Below, one piece after another: positions 16,000 to 24,893 of a DNA stretch of 42,888 nucleotides (position 1 is the first letter of the stretch; every line of letters starts with the position of its first letter). The DNA is taken from positions 1-42,888 of the forward strand of contig JAJFJS010000102.1 in NCBI GenBank assembly GCA_021773815.1. Reading direction: 5' to 3'. The notes beneath the pieces are model-generated. The model was not told the DNA's origin, searched no databases, and saw only the letters and a list, made by a program, of their open reading frames with translations. The position numbers and the translations under genes are program-made. The stretch comes from Gammaproteobacteria bacterium. GTDB taxonomy: Bacteria > Pseudomonadota > Gammaproteobacteria > Steroidobacterales > GCA-2729495.

Positions 16000-16463
16000 T
16001 CGACCGTCTTTTGAGTTTCTTTGGGCTTCCGGACGAGGAGGCGACGCCGTCCGAGACCGCTGCACAGCGCATTCGGCATGCGACAGCGGTGCTGCTGGCG
16101 GAGATCGCGCGCGCCGATCATGAACGACAGCCGGTCGAGCGCACCGCGATGCTCGAACTGCTCGCGACGCAGTTCGGGGTCAGCGCCGCCGATGCCGAAA
16201 GCCTGTTGAGGCGCGCCGAGGCTGCCGCCGAGAATTCCGTCTCGCTGCACGAGTTTACGCGGCTGCTGCATGAGGAGCTCGACTATGCCGAGAAAGAACG
16301 CATCATCGAGATGCTCTGGCGTATCGCGCTGGCCGACCAGGTGCTGGATAAATACGAGGATTACATGGTCGGCAAGATCGCCGAATTACTCTATATCGCA
16401 CGTGGCGATGTGATTCGCTTGAGGAACCGTGTCTACGACTCGCTCGGTGATCAGGCCGATTAG
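15996..16463 (+). CDS. TerB-like tellurite-resistance family protein
   Basis: A 155-residue all-helical protein of the TerB/DjlA-like fold. The GTG start at 15996 overlaps the hydrolase stop and has GGGAGG five bases upstream, a strong site. Recognisable elements are AVLLAEIARADHE, the acidic LHEFTRLLHEELDYAEKERIIEMLWRIALAD and DKYEDYMVGKIAELL, with the Asp/Glu-rich turns that bind metal in TerB. No other ter genes are near, so tellurite resistance itself is not implied; stand-alone members are common in gammaproteobacteria with unknown function. Confidence 0.8.
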   Translation: MIDRLLSFFGLPDEEATPSETAAQRIRHATAVLLAEIARADHERQPVERTAMLELLATQFGVSAADAESLLRRAEAAAENSVSLHEFTRLLHEELDYAEKERIIEMLWRIALADQVLDKYEDYMVGKIAELLYIARGDVIRLRNRVYDSLGDQAD

Positions 16464-16478
16464 CCGTCGAGGCGCCGA

Positions 16479-16991
16479 TCAGTTCGAGAAAAACTGCCGC
16501 GAAAAGCGAACTGTCAGTTTCTTCGTCGTGTCTTCCGGCGTGACGCTCAGATTGAACACGAGTGTCTCCGAGTTGGCGACCGATACATCGCCGATGTAAT
16601 AAATCGCTTCGCCTTCCTGGATGCGTCGCAGGGTCAGGTTTTTGGCCTGACCGGTCAGGTTGGTGGCCGATATTTCCACCTTGCCGTCGACGGGTTGCCC
16701 GATGCTGCCCTCGACCTTCCTGATGATGGAGATATTCACCATCGCCCGGTTCTTGCTGCGCGCGATGTTATGGGTGCGCGCCACCTCGGGCTGCAGTTGG
16801 TCGGTTGTTATGGCGTTGAAGTGGACGACGTAGTCACCGAAATCCTCCGACGTGGCATTGGCCGAGTCGGCCGTCGTCCTGCCGACGGACGCGTCCGTCG
16901 CCGTGTCCTGATTGCAGCCCGACAGGACCATCGCCGTTGCCAGAGCAACGGCCAGCGCAACCGCCGGGGAAACCGAGTGTCGTCGAAACAT
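16479..16991 (-). CDS. DUF4426 lipoprotein
   Basis: A 170-residue predicted lipoprotein with signal peptide ending in lipobox VLSGC (C26) and a DUF4426-type domain (about 45-170). The family is a beta-sandwich of unknown function found in gammaproteobacteria near yggT and proC, as here. Motifs include the region starting GDYVVHFNAI and IARSKNRAMVNISI. The start at 16991 is chosen because GGGAGGGG lies just upstream and because it gives a good signal peptide. It converges with the TerB-like gene across 15 bp and lies downstream of the DUF167 gene. Confidence 0.82.
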   Translation of the reverse strand: MFRRHSVSPAVALAVALATAMVLSGCNQDTATDASVGRTTADSANATSEDFGDYVVHFNAITTDQLQPEVARTHNIARSKNRAMVNISIIRKVEGSIGQPVDGKVEISATNLTGQAKNLTLRRIQEGEAIYYIGDVSVANSETLVFNLSVTPEDTTKKLTVRFSRQFFSN

Positions 16992-17072
16992 GCCGTCCCC
17001 TCCCTTCGTCACCGGAACTCTGGTCACTATAGACCACCGACAGATGGAAGTCTTTTGGCGTCGGCGGGTCGT

Positions 17073-17411
17073 TCAGGGTGTGTCGTCGATGCCGTGGACG
17101 GCCGCCGGCATCCGTGTCGCTCCGCGGATCCGGAAGTATTTTTCCCGGCTCGTTCGGCCGCGCAACAGTTCGACCCGGGACGGCGCGACGCCGAATGCGG
17201 CGGCGAGCAGCTTGCCGGCCTGCCGGTTGGCCTCGCCGTCGACCGGAGGGGCGGTCAGGCACAGGCTCAGTTTGCCGTTTTGGACCGGGCCGATGGCCAG
17301 TCGGCTGCTGCGTGCCTTGACGCGGGTATCGATGACGATGGAGCCGTCCGCATCGCGTCGGCCGCAATTCAGGCGACCGCCGGAGCGGGGTTTGCTACAG
17401 GAGCTGCCCAA
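17073..17411 (-). CDS. yggU: DUF167 (YggU) family protein
   Basis: A small protein of the YggU/DUF167 family, function unknown. Family motifs are LCLTAPPVDGEANRQAGKLL and VELLRGRTSREKYFRI. The best start is the TTG at 17411, which overlaps the end of yggT by 17 bp and has a GGGGTG site upstream; no ATG is present before the conserved domain, so the N-terminus is uncertain. The order yggT-yggU is conserved in many gammaproteobacteria. Confidence 0.8.
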   Translation of the reverse strand: MGSSCSKPRSGGRLNCGRRDADGSIVIDTRVKARSSRLAIGPVQNGKLSLCLTAPPVDGEANRQAGKLLAAAFGVAPSRVELLRGRTSREKYFRIRGATRMPAAVHGIDDTP

Positions 17412-17976
17412 TCGACAGGCACCCCATGCCGGCGACGACGCGCCCGATCGGCAGCAGCATCGTCAATGCCTGGATGATGATCAACGCAAACAGTGCAGAC
17501 AGGTCGAGTCCGGCGATCGGCGGGATCAATTGTCGAAACGGCCGCAATGCCGGTTTCGCAATCGAGTCCAGCAGATTGACGGCCGGGTTGTAGCCGCCCG
17601 GACTGATCCAGCTCAGCAGGACATGGATGAGAATAATGAACAGGTAGATTCGCAGCGTCAGGTAGACGATGCGCAACAGGGTCAGGCCGAGGATCTGGAG
17701 AAGGTGCGGTTCGCCGATGCACGTAAAATTGACCAGAAAGACCGTGATCGCGAGTTCGAGCAGAATGATAATCACGACGGACGCCGTGTCCACTCCGCCG
17801 ATTGACGGGATCAGCCGTCGCGCCGGAATGACCAGCGGGTTGGTCACCCGGACGAAGAACTGCGTGACCGGGTTGCGGAAATCCGCCTTAACCCATTGCA
17901 GGATGAAGCGCAGCACGAACGTGATGACGTACAGTTCGACGAGTGTCTTGACGATAAATGTCAGGGCGTCCTGCAT
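17395..17976 (-). CDS. yggT: YggT family membrane protein
   Basis: A 193-residue inner-membrane protein made of two copies of the YGGT domain. Each half has two hydrophobic segments (about 7-27 and 63-85; 98-123 and 155-180) and a similar core: LRFILQWV...NPLVIPARRLIP in the first and HVLLSWIS...ALRPFRQLIPP in the second. The family has been linked to osmotic tolerance and cell-division-related membrane organisation, but no biochemical role is established. It sits between proC (57 bp upstream) and yggU in a conserved minus-strand run. Confidence 0.92.
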   Translation of the reverse strand: MQDALTFIVKTLVELYVITFVLRFILQWVKADFRNPVTQFFVRVTNPLVIPARRLIPSIGGVDTASVVIIILLELAITVFLVNFTCIGEPHLLQILGLTLLRIVYLTLRIYLFIILIHVLLSWISPGGYNPAVNLLDSIAKPALRPFRQLIPPIAGLDLSALFALIIIQALTMLLPIGRVVAGMGCLSIGQLL

Positions 17977-18033
17977 GTTTCTTTCTGCCGTTGTTCCGGT
18001 TGGCCGCTGCCCCGCGCCGGAAGCGATGCTTTT

Positions 18034-18861
18034 TCAGCTTGTCTTGCCGAGTTCGATGGACCGGTCACGGGCGGCCAGTAAGGCCCGCGCGACAATAGCA
18101 CGAAATTCCGGATTTTCGAGGACGCCGATCGCAGCGGCGGTCGTGCCGCCTTTCGACGTCACGCTCGCGCGCAGCGCATCGAGTTCGAGGTCCGATTCAG
18201 CCACGACGCGCCCGGCGCCGTAACCGGTTTGACGCGCGAGTTGGCGCGCCAGGTCTGCGGGCAATCCCATGTCGCGCGCGCAGGCCTCGATGATTTCCAT
18301 GAACAGGTAGAAGTACGCCGGTCCGCTGCCCGATACCGCCGTTACGGCATCCATCAATGCTTCATCGTCGATCCATGCCGTATCACCTGCCGCACCGGCG
18401 ACGTACTGCGCCTGGTTCCGCTGTGCGTCGCTGGTCGCCGGCGTCGCCACCAGCACCGACATGCCGGCGCCGACCAGGGCCGGCTGATTCGGCATGATGC
18501 GCACGATCGCGTGCCCGTTGCCGAGGAGCCGTTGCAATGTGTCGATCGTGATGCCCGCCGCGATCGACACAAAGACCGGGGATTGGCCGGCGGCCGGGGT
18601 GGCCAATGCCGCGATGACGGAGCCCATGATCTGCGGTTTGACCGCCAGGACGACGACGTCGGCGTTTGCGACGGCCGTGTCGTTGTCGCCGGTGATGCGA
18701 ATCTGTGCGCCGGCCGTGAGTATCCGCTCGCGTTGTTGCGGATCGGGGTCGGCGACACACAGGCGCTCGGCGGCGTGGCCCGCGCGGATCAGCCCGCAGA
18801 TGATCGCGTGAGCCATGTGGCCGCCGCCGACAAATCCAATCGTCAAATTCCGGTTAGCCAT
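18034..18861 (-). CDS. proC: Pyrroline-5-carboxylate reductase
   Basis: Last step of proline synthesis: reduces pyrroline-5-carboxylate with NADPH in the cytoplasm. The 275-residue protein matches the family length. The N-terminal Rossmann fold shows GFVGGGHMA, followed by LAVKPQIM and VRIMPNQPALVGAG; the C-terminal catalytic region has AVSGSGPAYFYLFME and SVTSKGGTTAAAI. I chose the ATG at 18861, which overlaps the yggS stop by 8 bp; the longer in-frame start adds 10 poorly matching residues. Its substrate can come from the ornithine aminotransferase encoded at 13958-15172. Confidence 0.96.
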   Translation of the reverse strand: MANRNLTIGFVGGGHMAHAIICGLIRAGHAAERLCVADPDPQQRERILTAGAQIRITGDNDTAVANADVVVLAVKPQIMGSVIAALATPAAGQSPVFVSIAAGITIDTLQRLLGNGHAIVRIMPNQPALVGAGMSVLVATPATSDAQRNQAQYVAGAAGDTAWIDDEALMDAVTAVSGSGPAYFYLFMEIIEACARDMGLPADLARQLARQTGYGAGRVVAESDLELDALRASVTSKGGTTAAAIGVLENPEFRAIVARALLAARDRSIELGKTS

Positions 18862-19540
18862 GATTTCGGGGTCCAAACAGGTCCGTACCAATCCTGATGC
18901 AGGTGCTGCCGGCCATTATCGCCGCTTCGAGGTCGGCTGACATGCCCATCGACAGCGTATCGACGTCGTAACCGCCATCGCGCAATCGCTCGAGCAGGCG
19001 CTGTGTGCGGGAAAATTCGCGGGCAGGGGCGCCAGGGTCGGGATTCGGGAGCGGCATCATCATCAGGCCGCGCAACCGGAGGTTCGGTTGCGCGGCGACA
19101 TCACGGGCCAGCGCCGGCAGTTCGGCCTCGTCGACCCCGTGGCGCGCGGCCGAGCCGTGCGGCTGCAACTGGATGCAGACCTGCAGCGGACCCTTGTGTT
19201 CGGGGCACTGCGCCGACAGGCGTTCGGCGATCCGGCGGCTGGCGAGCGTGTGGACCCAGTCGAAGTTCGCCGCGATCGCCCGGGTCTTGTTGGCCTGCAC
19301 CGGCCCGATAAAGTGCCAGACCGCGTCGGGGCCGACGGCGGGAATCTTGTCCAGCGCCTCTTGCAGGTAGTTCGCGCCGAAATGGCGCAGACCTGCGTGC
19401 CGGGCGGCCATGATCGCCTCGATCGGCTGCCGTTTGGTGACGGCGATAATCGTCACCGACGCGGGGTCGCGGCCTGCGGACTCGGCAGCAGATTTCACAC
19501 GCCGCTGTAAACGCTCTATTTGTTCCGTGATTCGCGTCAC
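18854..19540 (-). CDS. yggS: YggS-type pyridoxal phosphate homeostasis protein
   Basis: A PLP-binding protein (PLPBP) with a single TIM barrel that helps balance PLP and amino acid pools; it is not known to be an enzyme. The 228-residue product fits the family. K36 in AVTKRQP binds PLP. Other motifs are FGANYLQEA, WHFIGPVQANK, LRGLMMMP and the phosphate-binding TLSMGMSADLEAAI. The usual ENRVQE is FGANYLQE here, as in some relatives. The start codon is GTG at 19540. Divergent from pilT with 104 bp between, as in Pseudomonas. Confidence 0.94.
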   Translation of the reverse strand: MTRITEQIERLQRRVKSAAESAGRDPASVTIIAVTKRQPIEAIMAARHAGLRHFGANYLQEALDKIPAVGPDAVWHFIGPVQANKTRAIAANFDWVHTLASRRIAERLSAQCPEHKGPLQVCIQLQPHGSAARHGVDEAELPALARDVAAQPNLRLRGLMMMPLPNPDPGAPAREFSRTQRLLERLRDGGYDVDTLSMGMSADLEAAIMAGSTCIRIGTDLFGPRNHG

Positions 19541-19644
19541 GATCCCTTTTTGGGGTCTCTATATACTTAACTTCCGCTCACTGACCGCTTATGGTAAATC
19601 CGGGTCGGCGTCGAGCCACAAGTATTTGATTTTGGGGTTGAATA

Positions 19645-20685
19645 ATGGCTGTCGATATCGCTCAGTTGCTGACATTTTCCGTTAAAAACAACGCGTCGGA
19701 TCTGCATCTGTCGTCCGGCGTGCCGCCGATGATTCGGGTCGACGGCGACGTCAAGCGCATCAACATGCCCCCGCTGACGCACAAAGACGTGCACAGCATG
19801 ATATACGACATCATGAACGACAAGCAGCGGAAGGACTTCGAGGAGTTCTTCGAGACCGACTTTTCGTTCGAAATTCCAAAGCTGGCGCGCTTTCGCGTCA
19901 ACGCCTTCCACCAGGCACGCGGCGCCGGGGCGGTCTTCCGTACGATTCCGTCCGAGATCCTGACGCTCGAGGACCTGATGGCTCCGGCCATCTTCAAGGA
20001 CATTGCGATGTATCCCCGCGGGATCGTCCTCGTGACCGGCCCGACCGGCTCGGGCAAATCGACGACGCTGGCCGCGATGGTCGATTACGTCAACGACAAC
20101 AAGCCCGACCATATTCTGACGATCGAGGACCCGATCGAGTTCGTGCACGAGAGCAAGCGCTCGCTGATCAACCAGCGCGAGGTGCATCGGGATACGCTGG
20201 GGTTTGCCCAGGCACTGCGTTCGGCGCTGCGCGAGGATCCCGACGTCGTACTCGTCGGCGAGATGCGTGATCTTGAGACAATCCGGCTCGCGCTGACGGC
20301 GGCCGAGACCGGCCACCTCGTTTTCGGCACATTGCACACCAGTTCGGCGGCCAAGACGATCGACCGTGTTGTCGACGTGTTCCCGGCGGCCGAAAAGGAA
20401 ATGGTTCGCTCGATGCTGTCCGAGTCGCTGCGGGCGGTCATTTCCCAGACGCTGCTCAAGCGTATTGGTGGCGGCCGCGTCGCGGCCCACGAGATCATGA
20501 TCGGCACGGCGGCGATCAGGAACCTGATCCGCGAGGGCAAGATTGCGCAGATGTACTCGGCGATCCAGACCGGGCACTCGGAAGGCATGCAAACGCTCGA
20601 CCAGAATCTTACCGAGTTGATGGCCAAGGGCCTTATCAACAAGGAAGAGGCACGGTTTCGGGCCGTCAACAAGGAGAATTTCTAG
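19645..20685 (+). CDS. pilT: Type IV pilus retraction ATPase PilT
   Basis: A hexameric cytoplasmic ATPase that depolymerises the type IV pilus and drives twitching. The 346-residue product matches P. aeruginosa PilT (344). Walker A is GPTGSGKST (132-140, K138); then come the Asp-box EDPIEF, the Walker B region ALREDPDVVLVGEMRD, the His-box GHLVFGTLHTSSAA and the C-terminal AIRNLIREGK motif needed for retraction. The N-terminal PAS-like domain contains ASDLHLS and FRVNAFHQ. GGGG lies nine bases before the ATG. First of three tandem PilT/PilU family genes on this strand. Confidence 0.97.
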   Translation: MAVDIAQLLTFSVKNNASDLHLSSGVPPMIRVDGDVKRINMPPLTHKDVHSMIYDIMNDKQRKDFEEFFETDFSFEIPKLARFRVNAFHQARGAGAVFRTIPSEILTLEDLMAPAIFKDIAMYPRGIVLVTGPTGSGKSTTLAAMVDYVNDNKPDHILTIEDPIEFVHESKRSLINQREVHRDTLGFAQALRSALREDPDVVLVGEMRDLETIRLALTAAETGHLVFGTLHTSSAAKTIDRVVDVFPAAEKEMVRSMLSESLRAVISQTLLKRIGGGRVAAHEIMIGTAAIRNLIREGKIAQMYSAIQTGHSEGMQTLDQNLTELMAKGLINKEEARFRAVNKENF

Positions 20686-20728
20686 AACGGGCGCAGGCAG
20701 ATGCTGCAGTTCGTAAAGGATTAAACGT

Positions 20729-21889
20729 ATGGAACGCGATCAGGCAACACGGCTCATGCAAGGGCTGCTCAAGAAGATGGTGGCCAAGAACGGCTCCGAC
20801 CTGTTTATCACGGCCGGGTTTCCGCCGGCGATCAAGGTCGACGGTGAGATTCATCGGGCGACCGAGGAGCCGCTGTCGCCGGACCAGAGTGCGGTCATCG
20901 TCCGCGCCATCATGAACGACAAGCAGGCGCGCGAGTTCGATGCGACGAAAGAGTGCAATTTCGCCATCAGTCCGCAGGGCATCGGCCGCTTCCGCGTCAG
21001 CGCCTACATTCAGCAGGGGGCCGTTGCGGCCGTGCTGCGACAGATCATCACGAAAATTCCGACCGTCGACGAACTCGAACTGCCGGACACGCTCAAGGAG
21101 ATCGCGATGACGAAGCGCGGTCTCGTGATCCTCGTCGGTGCGACCGGCTCGGGTAAGTCCACGACGCTGGCCGCGATGATCGGTCATCGCAACGACAACT
21201 CGCGCGGCCATATCGTCACGATCGAGGATCCGGTCGAGTATGTGCATCCGCACAAGCGTTGTGTGGTCACGCAGCGCGAGGTCGGCGTCGACACCGAATC
21301 GTGGTTCGCGGCGCTGAAGAACACACTGCGCCAGGCGCCCGATGTCATCATGATCGGCGAGATCCGGGATCGCGAGACGATGGAGTACGGGATTCAGTTT
21401 GCCGAAACCGGCCACCTGTGTCTCGCGACGTTGCACGCGAACAGCGCCAACCAGGCGCTCGACCGGGTGATCAACTTCTTCCCCGAGGAGAAGCGTGATC
21501 AGTTGCTGATGGACATGTCATTGAACGTTCAGGCATTGATTTCCCAGCGACTGTTGCCGCGCGAGGGCGGCACGGGCCGTATCGCCGCGATGGAGATCAT
21601 GCTGAAGTCGCCGCTGATCTCCGACCTGATCTTCAAGGGCGATGTTGCCAAGATCAAGGAAGTCATGGCGAAGAGCAACCGACTCGGCATGAAGACTTTC
21701 GACCAGGATCTGTACGATCTTTACGAAGCTCACAAGATCAGCTACGAGGACGCGATGCGCAATGCGGATTCGAAGAACGAGCTGCGCCTGCGCATCAAGC
21801 TCGAGGGTAAACGGGACAAGGATGATGCGGAGGAGCGGGCCAAGGGGCTGTCCCTGGCCGATGAAGAAGAGGGAACGCACTTTGGTTAA
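20729..21889 (+). CDS. pilU: Type IV pilus retraction ATPase PilU
   Basis: A PilT paralogue that supports forced retraction together with PilT. The 386-residue product matches P. aeruginosa PilU (382) and has the long charged C-terminal tail (KLEGKRDKDDAEERAKGLS) typical of it. Walker A is GATGSGKST with K143; Walker B region TLRQAPDVIMIGEIRD; His-box GHLCLATLHANSANQA. The PilU-like N-terminal GSDLFITAGFPPAIKVDG and ECNFAIS are present. AAGGA lies about nine bases upstream of the ATG. It follows pilT by 43 bp. Confidence 0.95.
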   Translation: MERDQATRLMQGLLKKMVAKNGSDLFITAGFPPAIKVDGEIHRATEEPLSPDQSAVIVRAIMNDKQAREFDATKECNFAISPQGIGRFRVSAYIQQGAVAAVLRQIITKIPTVDELELPDTLKEIAMTKRGLVILVGATGSGKSTTLAAMIGHRNDNSRGHIVTIEDPVEYVHPHKRCVVTQREVGVDTESWFAALKNTLRQAPDVIMIGEIRDRETMEYGIQFAETGHLCLATLHANSANQALDRVINFFPEEKRDQLLMDMSLNVQALISQRLLPREGGTGRIAAMEIMLKSPLISDLIFKGDVAKIKEVMAKSNRLGMKTFDQDLYDLYEAHKISYEDAMRNADSKNELRLRIKLEGKRDKDDAEERAKGLSLADEEEGTHFG

Positions 21890-21936
21890 GGTCATGGCCA
21901 CAGATGCAGCAACGAACCGAATGAGCGCGCGCTGAA

Positions 21937-22992
21937 ATGAATGTACAGCCCCTATTTAACCTGATGGTAGAGAAAAAGGCGTCCGACCTTTTCCTGACCT
22001 GCCACGCCCCCGTCAAGATCAAGATCGACGGTAAGATTATGCCGGTCAACAAGCTCGACCTGACGCCGAAGATGGTGCGTCAGGCTGCCATGGAGGTCAT
22101 GACGGAGGCGCAGATGGAAGAGTTCACGCGGGAACTCGAAATCGACTTTGCGATCTCCAAGCCCGGCCTGGGCCGGTTCCGCGTCAACGTGTTCCACCAG
22201 CGCAGCAATATTGCGATGGTCATGCGTTATATCTCGACGGACATGCCCAATCTGGAAGACCTCGGCATGCCCTCGATCCTGCAGGAACTCGTGATGTTTC
22301 GCCGTGGCCTGATCCTGATGGTCGGGGCCACCGGTTGCGGTAAATCGACGACGCTGGCGGGGATGATCAATTACCGTAACGAGAAGACGTCGTCACACGT
22401 GATTACGATCGAGGATCCGATCGAATTTTTGCACGAGAACAAGAAGTCCATCATCAATCAGCGTGAGATCGGGACGGACACCAAGTCCTACAATCGTGCG
22501 CTCAAGAGCGCGATGCGCGAGGCGCCGGATGTCATCCTGATCGGCGAGATTCGTGACCGGGAAACCATGCAGGCGGCAATCGATCTGGCCGGCACCGGCC
22601 ATCTGGTTATCGCGACGCTGCATGCGAACAATGCGCCGGAGGCGCTGGACCGGATTATCAATATCTTTCCGGAGGACCAGCATCCGCAGGTCTATATGGA
22701 TCTGTCCCAGTACCTGCGAGCGATTATTTCGCAGCGGCTGGTGCGCGGCGTCGGCGGCGACCGGAATGCGGCTGTCGAGATCATGCTGAACACGCCGCGC
22801 ATTGCCGAACTGGTGCAGGCGGGAGATATCAGCAAGGTCAAGGAATCTTTCTACGAGAGCACCGAGCAGGGCATGCAGACTTTCGACCAGTCGCTGCTCA
22901 AGTTGTATCAGGACGGCAAGGTTTCGATGGACGAGGCGCTGGCCAACGCCGATTCGCGCGCCAACCTGGAATCGCAGATTCACTTCGGCTGA
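21937..22992 (+). CDS. Second PilU-type retraction ATPase paralogue
   Basis: A 351-residue PilT/PilU family ATPase. Walker A is GATGCGKST (K136), with Cys in place of the usual Ser; Walker B region AMREAPDVILIGEIRD; His-box GHLVIATLHANNAPEA. The sequence around EFTRELEIDFAIS and MVMRYISTDMPNLEDL is nearer to PilU than PilT, and the long PilU tail is absent (it ends ESQIHFG). All catalytic motifs are present, so it should be an active ATPase. The start has only a weak ribosome site. It follows pilU by 47 bp in the same run, so three retraction-type motors are probably co-expressed. Its specific role is unknown. Confidence 0.88.
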   Translation: MNVQPLFNLMVEKKASDLFLTCHAPVKIKIDGKIMPVNKLDLTPKMVRQAAMEVMTEAQMEEFTRELEIDFAISKPGLGRFRVNVFHQRSNIAMVMRYISTDMPNLEDLGMPSILQELVMFRRGLILMVGATGCGKSTTLAGMINYRNEKTSSHVITIEDPIEFLHENKKSIINQREIGTDTKSYNRALKSAMREAPDVILIGEIRDRETMQAAIDLAGTGHLVIATLHANNAPEALDRIINIFPEDQHPQVYMDLSQYLRAIISQRLVRGVGGDRNAAVEIMLNTPRIAELVQAGDISKVKESFYESTEQGMQTFDQSLLKLYQDGKVSMDEALANADSRANLESQIHFG

Positions 22993-23025
22993 TCGGCGCC
23001 GCGCGCCGACCGGGTCCGTACCCCG

Positions 23026-23907
23026 TCAGGCCGGATAAACCGCGGCGCCGGCAAAGACCGGCCCGTCGACGCACACTCTCTTCATCGCCGGTCCGTCGGC
23101 GGTGTGCACTTCCACCGTACATCCGGCGCAGCCGCCGACACCGCAGGCCATGAATTCCTCAAGACACAGCTGTGCGGGCAGGTCGAGCCGCCGTGCCAGT
23201 GCGGCGACGGCCGCCAGCATCGGCTCGGGACCGCAGGCATACAGCGTGATCCGAGCGCGCCGCGCCGCCGGCAGCGTCTCGAGCCATGCGCGCGCCAGGT
23301 CCGTCACGTAGCCCGCATAACAGCCCGCGTGCCCGGATGCCGTCGCGAGACGGGAGGCGATGCCGAGTCGATCGAGTAATGCCAGGGATCGGCTCGCTGC
23401 TGCCGGAACGCCCGGCAACGCGACGGCGCTGTCGACCAGTTCGAACGGGAACGGCAGTTCCGAACCGAAGAAGGCGACGGGATCAGCATCATCGGGGCCG
23501 TCGGCATGCAGCTGCTCGGCCAGAAAGATCAGCGGCGGTATACCGACGCCGCCGCCGATCATCACGGCGTCAGGCCGTTGTGTGTCCGGCGTGAAACCGT
23601 TGCCGATCGGGCCGAGGATGTTGATCGAATCGCCGGGCTCGGCTGCGGACAGTCGGATCAACCCGCGGCCCATGACTTTGTACAGGACCTCGATCCAGCC
23701 ACCGTCGGCGCTTGTGCGCATAATCGATAGCGGCCGGCGCATCGGGATATCAGCGGCGCAGCGGACATGCACGAACGTGCCCGGTCGGGCGCGCGCTGCG
23801 CAGTGCGGCGCGGCCAGGCGCAGCACGAACTGGCCGTCCGCGAATTTCCGGTGACTGAGGACTTCCGCGTCTTCGATGCAGATCGTGTTGCGATGGGCCG
23901 GATGCAT
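23026..23907 (-). CDS. PyrK-type dihydroorotate dehydrogenase electron-transfer flavoprotein
   Basis: A 293-residue ferredoxin-reductase-like protein with the PyrK layout. The FAD-binding motif is RRPLSI, the NAD-binding loop is IGGGVGIPPL, and a C-terminal [2Fe-2S] centre is predicted from C255, C260, C263 and C279 (ACGVGGCAGC then RVCVDGP). In class 1B enzymes PyrK passes electrons from dihydroorotate via PyrD to NAD. Here it follows pyrB by 7 bp, but no pyrD is in the window. P. aeruginosa instead has an inactive dihydroorotase (pyrC') after pyrB, by memory. The partner could be a class 1B PyrD elsewhere or a different oxidoreductase, so I give no symbol. Confidence 0.85.
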   Translation of the reverse strand: MHPAHRNTICIEDAEVLSHRKFADGQFVLRLAAPHCAARARPGTFVHVRCAADIPMRRPLSIMRTSADGGWIEVLYKVMGRGLIRLSAAEPGDSINILGPIGNGFTPDTQRPDAVMIGGGVGIPPLIFLAEQLHADGPDDADPVAFFGSELPFPFELVDSAVALPGVPAAASRSLALLDRLGIASRLATASGHAGCYAGYVTDLARAWLETLPAARRARITLYACGPEPMLAAVAALARRLDLPAQLCLEEFMACGVGGCAGCTVEVHTADGPAMKRVCVDGPVFAGAAVYPA

Positions 23908-23914
23908 GGGACGG

Positions 23915-24880
23915 CTAACGGCGGGCGATTGTTGCCAGGATCGCCATGCGCACGGCGAGCCCGTTCGTGACCTGTTGCGTAATGACGCTCTGCGGGCCGT
24001 CGGCGACGCTGCCCTCGATCTCGACGTCGCGGTTCATGGGCCCCGGATGCATGACGATGGCGTCGGGCCGCGCGCGCTCGAGGCGTTTTGCCGTCAGTCC
24101 GTACGCCTTCAGATATTCATGATTTGTCATCAGGCCTGATTTTTCCTTGATACGTTCCTTTTGTATGCGCAGCGTGACGATGACATCGGCCGTCTCGATC
24201 GCCGCATCGACGTCGTCGGTGATCCGGGTCCCCGGGTAGAGCGCCGGATCGGGTTCCAGTCCGGGCGGCGCGACGAGGCGAATATCGTTGTCACCGAGGA
24301 TGGCCAGACCCTCGGTCAGCGAGCGGGCGACCCGGGAGTGCGCGATGTCGCCGATGATCGTGATCGTCAGGTTATCGAGCCGGCCCTTGTGCTGGCGAAT
24401 CGTCAGGATATCGAGCAAGCCCTGGGTCGGATGCGATACGTCGGACTCGCCGGCATTGAGGATATTGATGTGCGGTTCGACCCGCGTGGCGATCAGCGCC
24501 GGGATCCCTGCCGATGCGTCGCGAATGACGAAGATGCCGACTCCCATGGCCTGCAGCGTGTAGATCGTGTCCAGCACGCTCTCACCTTTCTTCCTCGACG
24601 ACATGTTCACGTCCAGGTTCAGCACATCCGCGCTCATCCTTTTGGCGGCCAGCTCGAATGATGCACGGGTGCGGGTGCTGGCCTCGAAAAACAGGTTGGC
24701 GACGGTCTGTCCGGCCAGGCAGTCGTCGCGTGCCGGCACCTGGTCGAGCGGCCGGACATAGGATTGCGCCCGTTCGAGCATGTCGAGAATGATGCGGCGA
24801 TCGAGGCCCCGCAGATGCAACAGGTGCCGCAATTGGCCCGACGGCGTGAGTTGGTCGGCGGTGATGGCTTCTTGATGCAT
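23915..24880 (-). CDS. pyrB: Aspartate carbamoyltransferase catalytic chain
   Basis: Condenses carbamoyl phosphate with aspartate, the first committed step of pyrimidine synthesis. The 321-residue product has the carbamoyl-phosphate site FFEASTRTR, the KKGES loop, SHPTQGLLD and the C-terminal MHPGPMNRDVEI. It is of the unfused catalytic-chain type seen in Pseudomonas; no pyrI regulatory subunit is adjacent and pyrR is missing between it and ruvX. The ATG at 24880 lies 13 bp after the ruvX stop, within a tight minus-strand gene run. The N-terminal extension (about 20 residues before LLHLRGLDR) may matter for assembly with a pseudo-dihydroorotase, but none is seen here. Confidence 0.96.
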   Translation of the reverse strand: MHQEAITADQLTPSGQLRHLLHLRGLDRRIILDMLERAQSYVRPLDQVPARDDCLAGQTVANLFFEASTRTRASFELAAKRMSADVLNLDVNMSSRKKGESVLDTIYTLQAMGVGIFVIRDASAGIPALIATRVEPHINILNAGESDVSHPTQGLLDILTIRQHKGRLDNLTITIIGDIAHSRVARSLTEGLAILGDNDIRLVAPPGLEPDPALYPGTRITDDVDAAIETADVIVTLRIQKERIKEKSGLMTNHEYLKAYGLTAKRLERARPDAIVMHPGPMNRDVEIEGSVADGPQSVITQQVTNGLAVRMAILATIARR

Positions 24881-24893
24881 TGTTCTTCTGTCG

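Noticed and set aside
15996-16463. Tellurite resistance cassette
   Set aside because: Only a TerB-like protein is present, with no terA, terC, terD or terZ.
19541-19644. Sigma-70 or sigma-54 promoter for pilT
   Set aside because: TATATACT is present but no -35 or GG/GC pair lies at proper spacing, so I could not place a promoter.
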